A stretch of DNA of 64,000 nt from Stutzerimonas stutzeri (GTDB taxonomy: Bacteria > Pseudomonadota > Gammaproteobacteria > Pseudomonadales > Pseudomonadaceae): positions 62,001-126,000 of the forward strand of contig NZ_JAAMQZ010000005.1 in assembly GCF_013522825.1 (NCBI RefSeq), given 5' to 3'. The notes below the pieces were generated by a model, which saw nothing but the letters and a program-made list of their open reading frames with translations, did no database searches and was not told the origin of the DNA. Shown here in pieces: positions 30,168-41,108 of the stretch (position 1 is its first letter; each line of letters opens with the position of its first letter). Made by a program: the position numbers and the translations under genes.

Positions 30168-30340
30168 CGCGGTATCCCGGATGCTTCGGGGCGAAGCGGC
30201 AGCGGTCGTCCTGTATGTCAGCTTAAAGTCGTAGGGTGGGCTCTTGACAGGCCGCGATCTCATCGACTTGTGAGGGCGCTCAGTCTTGGCGTATGCTCGA
30301 CCGCCTGTCTGTCCCTAGTAAAAACAAGCGGAAAAGCCCC

Positions 30341-31609
30341 ATGACTGACCTGAAAACCGCCGCGCTCGACTACCATTCGCAACCCCGTCCGGGAAAGCTG
30401 AGTGTCGAGCTGACCAAGCCCACTTCCACCGCTCGCGACCTGGCGCTGGCCTATAGCCCAGGTGTTGCCGAGCCGGTACGGGAAATTGGCCGCGACCCCG
30501 AACTGGCTTACCGCTATACCGGTAAAGGCAACCTGGTGGCAGTGATTTCCGATGGCACTGCCATTCTCGGGCTGGGCAACCTCGGGCCGCTGGCATCCAA
30601 GCCCGTGATGGAAGGCAAGGGCGTGCTGTTCAAGCGCTTTGCCGGTGTTGACGTATTCGACATCGAAGTCGATGCGGAAAGCCCCCAGGCCTTTATCGAC
30701 ACGGTCAAGCGCATCTCTATCACCTTCGGTGGTATCAACCTCGAAGACATCAAGGCGCCGGAGTGTTTCGAGATCGAGCGGGCGCTGATCGAGCAATGCG
30801 ACATCCCGGTATTCCACGATGACCAGCACGGCACCGCCATCGTGACTGCGGCAGGCATGCTCAACGCGCTGGAGATTGCCGGCAAGACTCTGGAAGAGGC
30901 GAAAATCGTCTGTCTGGGCGCCGGCGCGGCAGCCACCTCCTGCATGAAGTTGCTGATCAGCATGGGTGCGCAGGTCGAGAATATCTTCATGATCGACCGC
31001 AAGGGCGTAATCCACGCCGGGCGTGACGATCTGAACCAGTACAAGGCCGTGTTCGCTCACGAAACCGACAAGCGCACCCTGGACGATGCGCTCGATGGCG
31101 CGGACGTGTTCGTTGGTCTTTCCGGTGCGAATCTGCTGACGCCGGAAGGCCTCAAGCGCATGGCGCCGAACCCGGTTGTATTCGCCTGCTCCAATCCCGA
31201 TCCCGAGATCAGCCCGGAACTGGCGCATGCAACCCGTTCCGACGTGATCATGGCCACCGGTCGCTCGGATTACCCGAACCAGGTCAACAACGTGCTGGGC
31301 TTTCCCTTCATTTTCCGTGGGGCGCTGGATGTTCGCGCTTCGCGCATCAATGAAGAGATGAAGATCGCCGCTGCACACGCCTTGCGCGATCTGGCCAAGC
31401 TGCCGGTGCCCGAGGAAGTCTGTGCGGCCTATGGCCTTTGTGGTCTGGAGTTCGGTCGCGAGTACATCATTCCCAAGCCAATGGACCCGCGCCTGATCAC
31501 GCTGGTATCCGATGCGGTGGCCAAGGCTGCGATCGACAGTGGCGTGGCGACCCTGCCTTACCCTGCGAACTATCCGCTCAAGTCTGTAGCGGACGTATTC
31601 GGCAGCTGA
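30341..31609 (+). CDS. maeB: Malic enzyme (short form)
   Basis: Oxidative decarboxylation of malate to pyruvate. 422 residues from the ATG at 30341. It has the malic-enzyme N domain ([27 protein letters not shown], catalytic DDQHGTAIV) and NAD(P)-binding domain ([26 protein letters not shown]). It lacks the phosphotransacetylase-like C-terminal domain of E. coli MaeB, in line with the 422-residue enzyme I recall from P. aeruginosa. Cofactor preference cannot be read from sequence. Convergent with ponA, sharing a terminator. Confidence 0.93.
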   Translation: MTDLKTAALDYHSQPRPGKLSVELTKPTSTARDLALAYSPGVAEPVREIGRDPELAYRYTGKGNLVAVISDGTAILGLGNLGPLASKPVMEGKGVLFKRFAGVDVFDIEVDAESPQAFIDTVKRISITFGGINLEDIKAPECFEIERALIEQCDIPVFHDDQHGTAIVTAAGMLNALEIAGKTLEEAKIVCLGAGAAATSCMKLLISMGAQVENIFMIDRKGVIHAGRDDLNQYKAVFAHETDKRTLDDALDGADVFVGLSGANLLTPEGLKRMAPNPVVFACSNPDPEISPELAHATRSDVIMATGRSDYPNQVNNVLGFPFIFRGALDVRASRINEEMKIAAAHALRDLAKLPVPEEVCAAYGLCGLEFGREYIIPKPMDPRLITLVSDAVAKAAIDSGVATLPYPANYPLKSVADVFGS

Positions 31610-31660
31610 CTGCTACGGCAACCGACCATCGTTTGTTGCCACAAAGCAGCGTAAAGAAAA

Positions 31661-31690
31661 ACCCGAAGCTCTCAGGAGCTTCGGGTTTTT
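31661..31690. terminator. Bidirectional terminator between maeB and ponA
   Basis: ACCCGAAGCTC (31661-31671) pairs exactly with GAGCTTCGGGT (31676-31686) around TCAG, with AAAA before and TTTTT after, so it can work in both directions. Confidence 0.88.
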
Positions 31691-31812
31691 TATGGTCTGC
31701 CAACCATGGCGACCGCCCCTCGGGCTGTCGCGGCGCGACGTTAAGCATCGCTCCCAGCAATTTTCATGGCCGTGAATTCTTGTTCCACTGCGGCGCGTCA
31801 CAAGGCTGCCGG

Positions 31813-34251
31813 TCAGAACAGGTCCATGGGCGCCGCTTCGGTGGCTGGCAACGGGCTGCCGGGAGCCGGGCTGCCAGGCTCCAGTTCGCCCATGTCCGGT
31901 GGCGAATCTTCGCTGCGGAACAATTCGAAGTAGGCATCCGGGGTGCCGGGAGGAGCGGCGCGACCGCTGGCGGGATCGATGCGTAGCGCGAGGATGCCTT
32001 CCGGCTCGGCGGGGGCATGCTCGGGCATGCCTTCGAGTACCGCGCTCATGTAATCCATCCAGATCGGCAGAGCCACGGTGCTTCCGTATTCACGTCGACC
32101 GAGGGTCTGCGGCTGATCGAACCCCGCCCAGACGGACGTCACCATGTCGGCGTTGTAGCCGGAAAACCAGCTGTCCTTGGATTCGTTGGTGGTACCGGTC
32201 TTGCCGGCAATATCGTCCCGCCCCATTGCCAGGGCTCTGCGGCCAGTTCCGCGCTTGATGACGTCCTGCAACATGCTGGTCATGATGTAGGCGGTACGCT
32301 CGTCGATGATTCGTTCGGCGTACAGCGGAGGCTGCTCCCCTGGCTCGGCGTCGCTATCGAGCGGCTTGTCGTTCTGGGCGAACGTCTCGATGGCGGCTTC
32401 ATCGTTCAGTGGCGATGGCTGGTCGTTTTCGGGTACTCGTGGCGGGTTGGCGGTGAACACCACCTTGCCGTCCCTGTCCTCGATGCGTTCGATCAGATAG
32501 GGCTCGATCTTGTAGCCGCCGTTGGCGAAGGCAGTCCAGCCGACGGTGATCTCCATCGGCGTCAGGGTCGCCGTGCCAAGCGCCAGCGACAGGTTTGCCG
32601 GCAGGTCTTCGCGTTTGAAGCCGAAGCGCTCTATATAATCGATGGTGTAACCCATGCCGAGGGTTTGCAGCAGGCGAATCGAGACCAGGTTGCGCGATTT
32701 GTACAGGGCCTCACGCAGGCGGATCGGCCCGAGAAAGGTGTTGTTGTCATTCTTCGGACGCCAGACGCGATCCATGCCTTCCTCGACGAAGACGATGGGT
32801 GAGTCATTGACCAGCGTCGCGGCGGTAAAGCCTGCATCCAGCGCCGCGCTGTAGACGAACGGCTTGAAGCTGGAGCCCGGCTGACGTTTCGCCTGGATGG
32901 CCCGGTTGTAATTGCTCTGCCCGAAGGAGAAGCCACCGACCAGCGCCTCGATGGAACCGTCGATGGGGTCCAGCGATACCAGCGCCGCCTGGGCCAGCGG
33001 CACCTGGCTGAACAGCGCGACACCCTCGACGAAGCGGATGCGGATGATGTCCCCGGTTGCGACTACATCGGCGGGGCCCTTGGGCTGTGGTCCCAGGCTG
33101 TTGGTGTTGATGAAGGGGCGCGCCCATTTCATGCTGTCCCAGTGGACGCTGCGTTCGCTGCCGTCACGCAGCATCACCCTGATCGAATCCTTGCCCACCT
33201 GGCTGACAACGGCGGGCAGCATCCCCGACAGGCCCCGGTAGCGGTTCAGCTCCTGCAGCCAGCCTTCGCGTCCGGTGCCGGCCAGGCTGGCTTCGGGGCC
33301 GCGATAACCGTGGCGCTGGTCATATTCGACAAGGCCTTGAACGAGGGCCTGGTTGGCTGCGATCTGGCGCTTGCTGGTTGCGGTCGTATAGACGCGAAAG
33401 CCTTCGGTGTAAGCATCACTGCCGAAGCGACCGACCATTTCGGCACGCGCCATCTCGGCGATATAGGGTGCGTCAAGCTCTGGCGATGCGCCGTGATAAG
33501 CGGCATCCACGACTTCTGCCAGCGCCTGCTGGTAGCGGGCTTCATCGATGGCGCCGAGCCGGTACATGCGGCCCAGGATCCAGTCGCGTCTTTCCTTGGC
33601 GCGCGCAGGGTTGGTCAACGGGTTGAATGCCGACGGGGCCTTTGGCAGCCCGGCAATCATGGCCATCTGCGCCAGGCTCAGTTCGCTGATCGATTTTCCG
33701 TAGTAGACATGGGCAGCCGCTTCGATGCCGTAAGCCCGATGGCCAAGATAGATCTTGTTGACGTACAGCTCGAAAATCTCATCCTTGCTCAGCTCGCGTT
33801 CGATCTGCAGGGCCAGAAGGATTTCGTTGATCTTGCGTGAGAAACTTCGCTCGCTGGTCAGGAAGTAATTCTTCGCCACCTGCATGGTAATGGTGCTGCC
33901 GCCAGTCTGAATCTGGCCGGTTTTCAATAATTGCGTGGCAGCGCGCATCAGGCTGGAGACTTCGACGCCATAATGATTCGCGAAGTTGTCATCTTCGGCG
34001 GCCAGCAGGGCTTCGATGAAGTCCTTGGGTATTTCATTGAAGCCAATGGGGGAGCGGCGCATTTCGCCATATTCGGCGATCAGTTTGTCATCGCCGCTGT
34101 AGATACGCAGCGGTATCTGCAGCTGTATGCTGCGTAGCGAGTCGACGGATGGCAGGTTGGGGCTGAGGTAGAGGAAGGCGCCGCTGAGACTGAGCAGAAG
34201 TCCGCAGAAAATAGCCAGGCACGACCAAAGGAAAAACTTCAGAAAACGCAT
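31813..34251 (-). CDS. ponA: Penicillin-binding protein 1A
   Basis: Bifunctional class A peptidoglycan synthase of the inner membrane. 812 residues from the ATG at 34251 (open to 34323). Short cytosolic N-terminus and a transmembrane helix (about 5-28); GT51 glycosyltransferase with AAEDDNFANHYGVE and GGSTITMQVAKNYFL; OB-like insert; transpeptidase with Ser460 in SSFK and KTGT in AGKTGTTNESKD. The C-terminal tail is acidic and Pro-rich. Divergent from the pilMNOPQ operon, as in other pseudomonads. Confidence 0.96.
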   Translation of the reverse strand: MRFLKFFLWSCLAIFCGLLLSLSGAFLYLSPNLPSVDSLRSIQLQIPLRIYSGDDKLIAEYGEMRRSPIGFNEIPKDFIEALLAAEDDNFANHYGVEVSSLMRAATQLLKTGQIQTGGSTITMQVAKNYFLTSERSFSRKINEILLALQIERELSKDEIFELYVNKIYLGHRAYGIEAAAHVYYGKSISELSLAQMAMIAGLPKAPSAFNPLTNPARAKERRDWILGRMYRLGAIDEARYQQALAEVVDAAYHGASPELDAPYIAEMARAEMVGRFGSDAYTEGFRVYTTATSKRQIAANQALVQGLVEYDQRHGYRGPEASLAGTGREGWLQELNRYRGLSGMLPAVVSQVGKDSIRVMLRDGSERSVHWDSMKWARPFINTNSLGPQPKGPADVVATGDIIRIRFVEGVALFSQVPLAQAALVSLDPIDGSIEALVGGFSFGQSNYNRAIQAKRQPGSSFKPFVYSAALDAGFTAATLVNDSPIVFVEEGMDRVWRPKNDNNTFLGPIRLREALYKSRNLVSIRLLQTLGMGYTIDYIERFGFKREDLPANLSLALGTATLTPMEITVGWTAFANGGYKIEPYLIERIEDRDGKVVFTANPPRVPENDQPSPLNDEAAIETFAQNDKPLDSDAEPGEQPPLYAERIIDERTAYIMTSMLQDVIKRGTGRRALAMGRDDIAGKTGTTNESKDSWFSGYNADMVTSVWAGFDQPQTLGRREYGSTVALPIWMDYMSAVLEGMPEHAPAEPEGILALRIDPASGRAAPPGTPDAYFELFRSEDSPPDMGELEPGSPAPGSPLPATEAAPMDLF

Positions 34252-34323
34252 CGGGGTTCGTTGAATCCAGGATGGGGAAATGGGTGTAAGCCGCAGACGA
34301 TGCTGAAAGGAAAAGCCGATCAC

Positions 34324-34329
34324 ATTATA
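34324..34329 (-). promoter_or_regulatory. Candidate -10 hexamer of ponA
   Basis: Minus strand TATAAT, 72 bases before the ponA ATG. No recognisable -35 at 17 bases. Confidence 0.4.
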
Positions 34330-34392
34330 AGCGGTTTTTCTGTCGGGGAGCCATTTGCGCTCCTGTCAAGGCTGTTATCTAATGTGGATGAA

Positions 34393-34398
34393 TATAAT
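34393..34398 (+). promoter_or_regulatory. Candidate -10 hexamer of pilM
   Basis: TATAAT in GAATATAATTAATCC, 36 bases before the pilM GTG; the -35 is poor. It would drive the pilMNOPQ operon. Confidence 0.45.
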
Positions 34399-34419
34399 TA
34401 ATCCGTAAGTAGCGGATAA

Positions 34420-35498
<1,079 letters not shown>

Positions 35499-35499
<1 letters not shown>

Positions 35500-36068
35500 T
35501 GGCTCAGATCAACCTTCTGCCCTGGCGCGAACAGCTTCGTGAAGAGCGCAAGCAGCGCTTTCTGGTCTCTCTCGCGGGCGTGTTGCTCGTGGGTGGGGGG
35601 CTGGTATTTCTTGCCGGTCAATATCTGACCAGCTCCATCGAGCAGCAGAATGCGCGCAATGATTTTGTCCGCAAGGAAATTGCAGTGCTGGATGCGCGCA
35701 TTTCCGAAATCAAGGAATTGCGAGAGCGTCGGCAGCAATTGCTTGAGCGTATGAAGATCATCCAGGACCTGCAGGGTAACCGACCCATTATCGGTCGAGT
35801 GTTCGATCAGTTGGTGAGAACTCTGCCCGACGGTGTGTATTTCACAGGCTTGAAAATGACAGGCAAGAACATCGCCATTGTAGGCGCAGCGGAATCCAAC
35901 AACCGGGTTTCCAATCTTATGCGCAATCTGGATGGCTCGGAATGGCTTGAAGCGCCGAATCTGAACGAAGTGAAGGCCGTCACTGCCGGTGCCTTGGATC
36001 AGGAGAATGTCTTCCAGCTTACGGTGCAGCAAACGCAGCCGGCTGCTGCCGAAGGAGGCAAGCCATGA
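35499..36068 (+). CDS. pilN: Type IV pilus alignment protein PilN
   Basis: 189 residues. The N-terminal MAQINLLPWREQLREERK is the PilM-binding motif; one transmembrane helix (about 22-45) is followed by a coiled coil and a periplasmic alpha/beta domain that pairs with PilO. The frame opens ten codons earlier inside pilM; the ATG at 35499 overlaps the pilM stop. Overlaps pilO by ATGA. Confidence 0.95.
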
Positions 36069-36688
36069 GCCTGGCGAGTTCCCTGGAAAGTCTGCGCAGC
36101 GTTGACCTGTCCGATCTCGACATGAACAACCTCGGCTCCTGGCCGGCGGCGGTCAAGGTCATCGCTGGCATTGTGCTGATGACCCTGGTGCTGGGCGGAG
36201 GTTATTACTTCTACCTCAGCGATATGCAGGCCAGTCTTGAACAGCAACGGGCGCAGGAGGAAACGCTGAAACAGCAGTTTTCCTCGAAGGCTTTCCAGGC
36301 GGCGAACCTGGAAGCCTATAAAGAGCAGATGATCGAGATGGAAGCCTCGTTCGGTGCCTTGCTGCGCCAGTTGCCCAGTGATACCGAGGTGCCGGGTTTG
36401 CTTGAGGACATCACGCGTACCGGCCTGGGAAGCGGGCTGGAGTTCGAGGAAATCAAATTGCAGCCGGAGGTCATCCAGCAGTTCTATATCGAGCTGCCGA
36501 TCCAGATCAAGGTCGTCGGCGCCTATCACGATCTTGCGACTTTCGTCAGTGGCGTATCGAGCCTGCCACGGATCGTCACGCTGCATGACTTCGAGATCAA
36601 GCCTGACAGCAAGGATTCGTCATCAAGGCTGCGCATGAGCATTCTGGCCAAGACTTATCGCTACAACGACAAGGGGCTGCAGAAATGA
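36065..36688 (+). CDS. pilO: Type IV pilus alignment protein PilO
   Basis: 207 residues. A cytosolic tail with LSDLDMNNLGSWP, one transmembrane helix (about 36-56), a coiled coil (60-100) and a periplasmic ferredoxin-like domain that heterodimerises with PilN and contacts PilP. Both ends overlap neighbours in ATGA. Confidence 0.95.
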   Translation: MSLASSLESLRSVDLSDLDMNNLGSWPAAVKVIAGIVLMTLVLGGGYYFYLSDMQASLEQQRAQEETLKQQFSSKAFQAANLEAYKEQMIEMEASFGALLRQLPSDTEVPGLLEDITRTGLGSGLEFEEIKLQPEVIQQFYIELPIQIKVVGAYHDLATFVSGVSSLPRIVTLHDFEIKPDSKDSSSRLRMSILAKTYRYNDKGLQK

Positions 36689-37212
36689 ATGGAGCCCGAC
36701 TTGTCGCGCTGGGCTTGAGCCTGGCATTGCTGGGCGGATGTGGGGTCAGCACTGACTTCGACGACCTGCGGCGCTATATGGACGAGGTTCGGGCCAAGCC
36801 CAAGGGAACCATCGAACCGCTGCCGGCATTCCTCCCTTATGAGGCCTTTACCTATAGCGCGGCGTCCTTGCGTCATCCTTTCCAGCCGCCCATGAAAATC
36901 GATCTGATGCAGCGGCAGAAAGGTTCGAAGGATATCCAGCCGGATGAGACACGCACCAGGCAATTTCTGGAAGGCTTCAACATCGAAAATTTCATCATGG
37001 TCGGTACGTTGACCAATGAGGCAGGCATGTACGCCTTGATAAGAGGTGGTGACGGGGTTCACCGAGTCAAAGTCGGTGACTATCTGGGGCGCAACCATGG
37101 CCGTATCGTCGAGATCAGTGAGGCCGAGGTGGATGTGCTTGAAATCGTTCCTGACGGAGAGGGTGGGTGGCTTGAGCGCCCGCGTAGCCTGACCTTGAAA
37201 GAGCGCTCCTGA
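36685..37212 (+). CDS. pilP: Type IV pilus lipoprotein PilP
   Basis: 175 residues with a lipoprotein signal peptide (lipobox LGGC, lipidated Cys19). The N-terminal disordered part binds PilN/PilO, and the C-terminal HR domain (VGTLTNEAGMYALIRGGDGVHRVKVGDYLG) binds the PilQ secretin. It bridges inner and outer membrane complexes. Overlaps pilO by four bases. Confidence 0.95.
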   Translation: MNGARLVALGLSLALLGGCGVSTDFDDLRRYMDEVRAKPKGTIEPLPAFLPYEAFTYSAASLRHPFQPPMKIDLMQRQKGSKDIQPDETRTRQFLEGFNIENFIMVGTLTNEAGMYALIRGGDGVHRVKVGDYLGRNHGRIVEISEAEVDVLEIVPDGEGGWLERPRSLTLKERS

Positions 37213-37265
37213 GCGCGGGGCAAAAAATGGAAAACCTATACCGGTCTGCACAACGGAAGCCTTTT

Positions 37266-39416
37266 ATGAATACCTCCCTCTCTCGCCTCGGCTTGTCCCT
37301 GCTGGCGGCGTTCATTTCGCCCGCGTTGCTGGCTGCGAATCTCAATACCATTGATGTGGCCTCCCTCCCTGGCGACAAGGTCGAACTCAAGCTGGGGTTT
37401 GACGAGCCCGTGGCCGCGCCGCGCGGCTATACCCTTGATCAGCCGGCACGCATCGCTCTCGATCTGCCGGGTGTGTCGAACAAGCTTGGTGCCAGGAACC
37501 GTGAGCTGGGTGTCGGCAACGCGCGCAGCGTGACCGTCGTCGAGGCGCAGGGGCGCACCCGGATGATCGTCAACCTCACCGCCCTGATGCCTTACTCGAC
37601 GCGCGTAGACGGCAATAACCTGTTCGTTCTGCTGGGCGAAGGCAGTGCGCCCGCTCCTGTGGCTGCGCCCGCGCCAGCGTCGGCACAGCCTGTGGTCGGT
37701 ACCGCTCCGGTCGAACGCGTGGTCGCGGGCAAGTCCATCAGCAATATCGACTTCCGCCGTGGTGAAGATGGCGCCGGTAATGTCGTCATTACATTGTCGG
37801 ACCCTTCGATCAGTCCGAATATCGAAGAGCAGGGTGGCAAGATCCGTGTCTCCTTTGCCAAGACGCAACTGCCCGAAGCGCTGCGTGTGCGGCTCGATGT
37901 GCAGGACTTCGCCACGCCGGTCAAATTCGTCGACTCGACCAGCGGGGCGGCTGGCGCAACCATCGCCATCGAGCCAACCGGTCGTTACGACTACCTCGCC
38001 TACCAGACCGACGACAAGCTCACCATCAGCATCAAGCCGCTGACTGAAACCGAGGCCGAGCAGCGCAAGGCCGAGCATTTCACTTACTCAGGTGAAAAGC
38101 TGTCGTTGAATTTTCAGGATATCGACGTGCGTTCGGTGCTCCAGCTGATCGCCGACTTCACCGATCTCAACCTGGTGGCCAGTGATACGGTAAGCGGCAA
38201 CATCACCCTGCGCCTGCAGAATGTGCCCTGGGATCAGGCGCTGGATCTGGTACTCAAGACCAAGGGGCTCGACAAGCGCCAGGTCGGCAACGTCCTGCTG
38301 GTGGCGCCTGCCGACGAGATCGCCGCGCGTGAACGCCAGGAACTGGAATCGCAGCGGCAGATTGCCGAGCTGGCGCCGCTGCGCCGCGAAGTGGTCCAGG
38401 TCAACTATGCCAAGGCCGCCGATATTGCCCGCCTGTTCCAGTCGGTCACCGACAGGGATGGTGCCAGTGAGGATCGTGGCTCCATCGCCGTTGACGACCG
38501 CACCAACAACATCATCGCCTACCAGACCCAGGAACGACTCGACGAGCTGCGCCGTATCGTGGCACAGCTGGATATCCCGGTACGCCAGGTCATGATCGAG
38601 GCACGCATCGTCGAAGCCAACGTGGATTACGACAAGAGCCTGGGGGTGCGTTGGGGCGGAAACCTGTGGGCGGGCGACAAGTGGAATGCCTGGGGCAAGA
38701 ATGGTCAGCTGGGTGTGGCTGACGATCCTGATGCAAGTGGCAGCCCTGGAGACGAGGGGTATGTACCCTCACGACAAGTGGGTCGTTTCCCGGGAATTCG
38801 TGAAACTCCGTTGAATACACCATTCGTTGATATGGGTGCAATTGGTGCAACTTCAGGGATTGGACTGGGTTTCGTAACCAATAACGCCATTCTCGATCTG
38901 CAGCTTTCCGCCATGGAAAAGACCGGTAACGGCGAAGTGGTATCGCAACCGAAGGTCGTCACCGCGGACAAGGAAACAGCCAAGATCCTCAAGGGCTCGG
39001 AAGTGCCTTATCAGGAAGCCAGCTCCAGCGGCGCAACCAGTACCTCGTTCAAGGAGGCGGCACTGTCGCTGGAGGTGACGCCGCAGATCACGCCTGACAA
39101 CCGCATCATCATGGAGGTCAAGGTCACCAAGGATGAGCCTGACTTCTCGCAGGCGGCGAGTACCGGCGGTATCCCGGCGATTCGCAAGAATGAGGTGAAT
39201 GCCAAGGTACTGGTTACTGACGGCGAAACCATCGTGATCGGCGGCGTGTTCTCCAATACGCAGAGCAAATCGGTGGACAAGGTGCCGTTCCTGGGAGACC
39301 TGCCTTTCGTGGGACGGGTATTCCGTCGTGATCTGGTCCAGGATCGAAAATCCGAGCTGTTGGTATTCATCACGCCGCGGATCATGAATAATCAGGCGAT
39401 TCAGGCCAGCCGCTAA
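37266..39416 (+). CDS. pilQ: Type IV pilus outer-membrane secretin PilQ
   Basis: 716 residues from the ATG at 37266; another in-frame ATG at 37227 would precede the signal peptide with 13 extra residues and is less likely. Signal peptide (1-24), two AMIN peptidoglycan-binding domains (about 28-130, 160-265) separated by an Ala/Pro linker, STN/N1 domains (about 285-450) and the secretin barrel (about 520-710, GGIPAIRKNEVNAKVLVTDGETIVIGGVF). A part around 38690-38880 uses more A/T-ending codons than its surroundings. Confidence 0.95.
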   Translation: MNTSLSRLGLSLLAAFISPALLAANLNTIDVASLPGDKVELKLGFDEPVAAPRGYTLDQPARIALDLPGVSNKLGARNRELGVGNARSVTVVEAQGRTRMIVNLTALMPYSTRVDGNNLFVLLGEGSAPAPVAAPAPASAQPVVGTAPVERVVAGKSISNIDFRRGEDGAGNVVITLSDPSISPNIEEQGGKIRVSFAKTQLPEALRVRLDVQDFATPVKFVDSTSGAAGATIAIEPTGRYDYLAYQTDDKLTISIKPLTETEAEQRKAEHFTYSGEKLSLNFQDIDVRSVLQLIADFTDLNLVASDTVSGNITLRLQNVPWDQALDLVLKTKGLDKRQVGNVLLVAPADEIAARERQELESQRQIAELAPLRREVVQVNYAKAADIARLFQSVTDRDGASEDRGSIAVDDRTNNIIAYQTQERLDELRRIVAQLDIPVRQVMIEARIVEANVDYDKSLGVRWGGNLWAGDKWNAWGKNGQLGVADDPDASGSPGDEGYVPSRQVGRFPGIRETPLNTPFVDMGAIGATSGIGLGFVTNNAILDLQLSAMEKTGNGEVVSQPKVVTADKETAKILKGSEVPYQEASSSGATSTSFKEAALSLEVTPQITPDNRIIMEVKVTKDEPDFSQAASTGGIPAIRKNEVNAKVLVTDGETIVIGGVFSNTQSKSVDKVPFLGDLPFVGRVFRRDLVQDRKSELLVFITPRIMNNQAIQASR

Positions 39417-39423
39417 GTAAATA

Positions 39424-39969
39424 ATGCCCAATATCATCCTCGTAGGCCCGATGGGTGCTGGTAAGAGCACCATCGGGCGCTTGCTTGCCAAGGAGCTGCG
39501 TCTGGCGTTTCGTGATTCCGACAAGGAAATCGAGAAGCGCACGGGCGCCAGCATTCCGTTGATATTCGACGTCGAGGGTGAGCAGGGCTTTCGCGAGCGG
39601 GAACACAGCGCCATTGCCGATCTGTGTCAGTTGCAGGGCGTGGTACTGGCCACTGGTGGTGGCGCGGTGTTGCGGCAGGACAACCGTCAGGCGTTACGTG
39701 ACGGCGGGCAGGTCATCTACCTCTGTACCTCGGTCGAGCAGCAGCTTGACCGCACCGCGCGCGACCGCAATCGCCCCTTGCTGCAGACCCCCAATCCACG
39801 GCAGGTGCTGGTCGAGCTGATGGCTTTGCGGGACCCGCTGTACCGCGAAATCGCAGACATCATCGTCGAGACCGACGAGCGTCCTCCGCGTCTGGTCGTC
39901 GGTGAAATCCTCGAACAGCTCAGGTCGCTTGTGCCCCGTGAAAGCCCCGACGAATCTGCGCTATCCTAA
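39424..39969 (+). CDS. aroK: Shikimate kinase
   Basis: Phosphorylates shikimate in the chorismate pathway. 181 residues; Walker [10 protein letters not shown] (residues 8-16), shikimate-binding FRDSDKEIE and GFREREH, GGGAV loop and the lid RNRPLLQ. ATG at 39424, seven bases after the pilQ stop; aroB follows after 25 bases, giving pilQ-aroK-aroB-damX as in enterics and pseudomonads. Confidence 0.96.
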   Translation: MPNIILVGPMGAGKSTIGRLLAKELRLAFRDSDKEIEKRTGASIPLIFDVEGEQGFREREHSAIADLCQLQGVVLATGGGAVLRQDNRQALRDGGQVIYLCTSVEQQLDRTARDRNRPLLQTPNPRQVLVELMALRDPLYREIADIIVETDERPPRLVVGEILEQLRSLVPRESPDESALS

Positions 39970-39994
39970 GCCCCTTTAATTCACGGGGGCCTAT

Positions 39995-41098
39995 ATGCAG
40001 ACTCTGGATGTCGATCTTGGCGAGCGCAGCTATCCGATCCTTATAGGCGAGCAGCTCATCGAGCGCGGCGAGCTGTTGTCCCCCCACATCCGTGGCAAGC
40101 AGGTGGCCATCGTCACCAACGACACGGTTGCCCCGCTTTACCTTGAGCGCCTGATACAGAGCCTTGCCGGCTACGCCGTTACGTCGGTGGTCCTGCCCGA
40201 CGGCGAGGCCTACAAGAACTGGGAAACCCTGCAGACGATCTTCGATGGCCTGTTGTCGGCCCGGCATGACCGCAATACCACGGTCATCGCCCTGGGCGGT
40301 GGCGTGGTTGGCGACATGGCCGGCTTCGCGGCGGCCAGCTACCAGCGTGGTGTCGACTTCATCCAGATGCCCACGACCCTGCTGTCCCAGGTCGATTCTT
40401 CGGTAGGCGGCAAGACCGGCATCAATCATCCGCTGGGCAAGAACATGATCGGCGCCTTCTACCAGCCACGGCTGGTGCTGATCGATACGTCCACGCTGGC
40501 GACACTGCCGGCACGGGAGCTGTCGGCGGGCCTGGCCGAGGTCATCAAGTACGGGCTGATCTGCGACGAACCTTTCCTGGGCTGGCTCGAGGCCAATGTC
40601 GACAGGCTGCGGGCGCTCGACCAGGCGGCGCTGACCGAGGCCATACGGCGTTCCTGTGCCGCCAAGGCGGCGGTCGTCGGCGCGGACGAACGTGAGTCGG
40701 GCATCCGTGCCACGCTCAATCTTGGCCATACCTTCGGTCATGCCATCGAAACCCACCAGGGCTACGGCGTCTGGCTGCATGGCGAAGCGGTCGCGGCGGG
40801 CACCGTGATGGCGCTGGAAGTGTCACGCCAGCTTGGCTGGATTTCCGTTGATGAGCGGGACCGCGGCGTGCGTCTGCTTGCGCGTGCCGGCCTGCCCGTG
40901 GTGCCGCCGAGCGATATGACGCCGGAGGATTTCCTGCAGCATATGGCGGTCGACAAGAAGGTCCTCGACGGTCGGTTGCGCCTGGTCTTGCTGAAACGGC
41001 TGGGCGAGGCCGTGGTGACCGGCGACTTCCCTCGCGAAGTGCTGGACGCCACATTGCGCGTCGATTACGACGCCCTGACGCAACAGTCGAGAACCTGA
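39995..41098 (+). CDS. aroB: 3-Dehydroquinate synthase
   Basis: NAD- and metal-dependent cyclisation of DAHP to 3-dehydroquinate. 367 residues. NAD-binding [19 protein letters not shown], substrate/metal residues in [16 protein letters not shown] and the metal histidines in [12 protein letters not shown] and [10 protein letters not shown]. An AGGGGCC... GGGGGCC site lies before the ATG. Confidence 0.96.
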   Translation: MQTLDVDLGERSYPILIGEQLIERGELLSPHIRGKQVAIVTNDTVAPLYLERLIQSLAGYAVTSVVLPDGEAYKNWETLQTIFDGLLSARHDRNTTVIALGGGVVGDMAGFAAASYQRGVDFIQMPTTLLSQVDSSVGGKTGINHPLGKNMIGAFYQPRLVLIDTSTLATLPARELSAGLAEVIKYGLICDEPFLGWLEANVDRLRALDQAALTEAIRRSCAAKAAVVGADERESGIRATLNLGHTFGHAIETHQGYGVWLHGEAVAAGTVMALEVSRQLGWISVDERDRGVRLLARAGLPVVPPSDMTPEDFLQHMAVDKKVLDGRLRLVLLKRLGEAVVTGDFPREVLDATLRVDYDALTQQSRT

Positions 41099-41108
41099 GA
41101 GGCTTTTC

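Noticed and set aside
37227..37265. Earlier ATG of pilQ
   Set aside because: It would put 13 polar residues in front of a standard signal peptide; the ATG at 37266 gives the normal secretin start.
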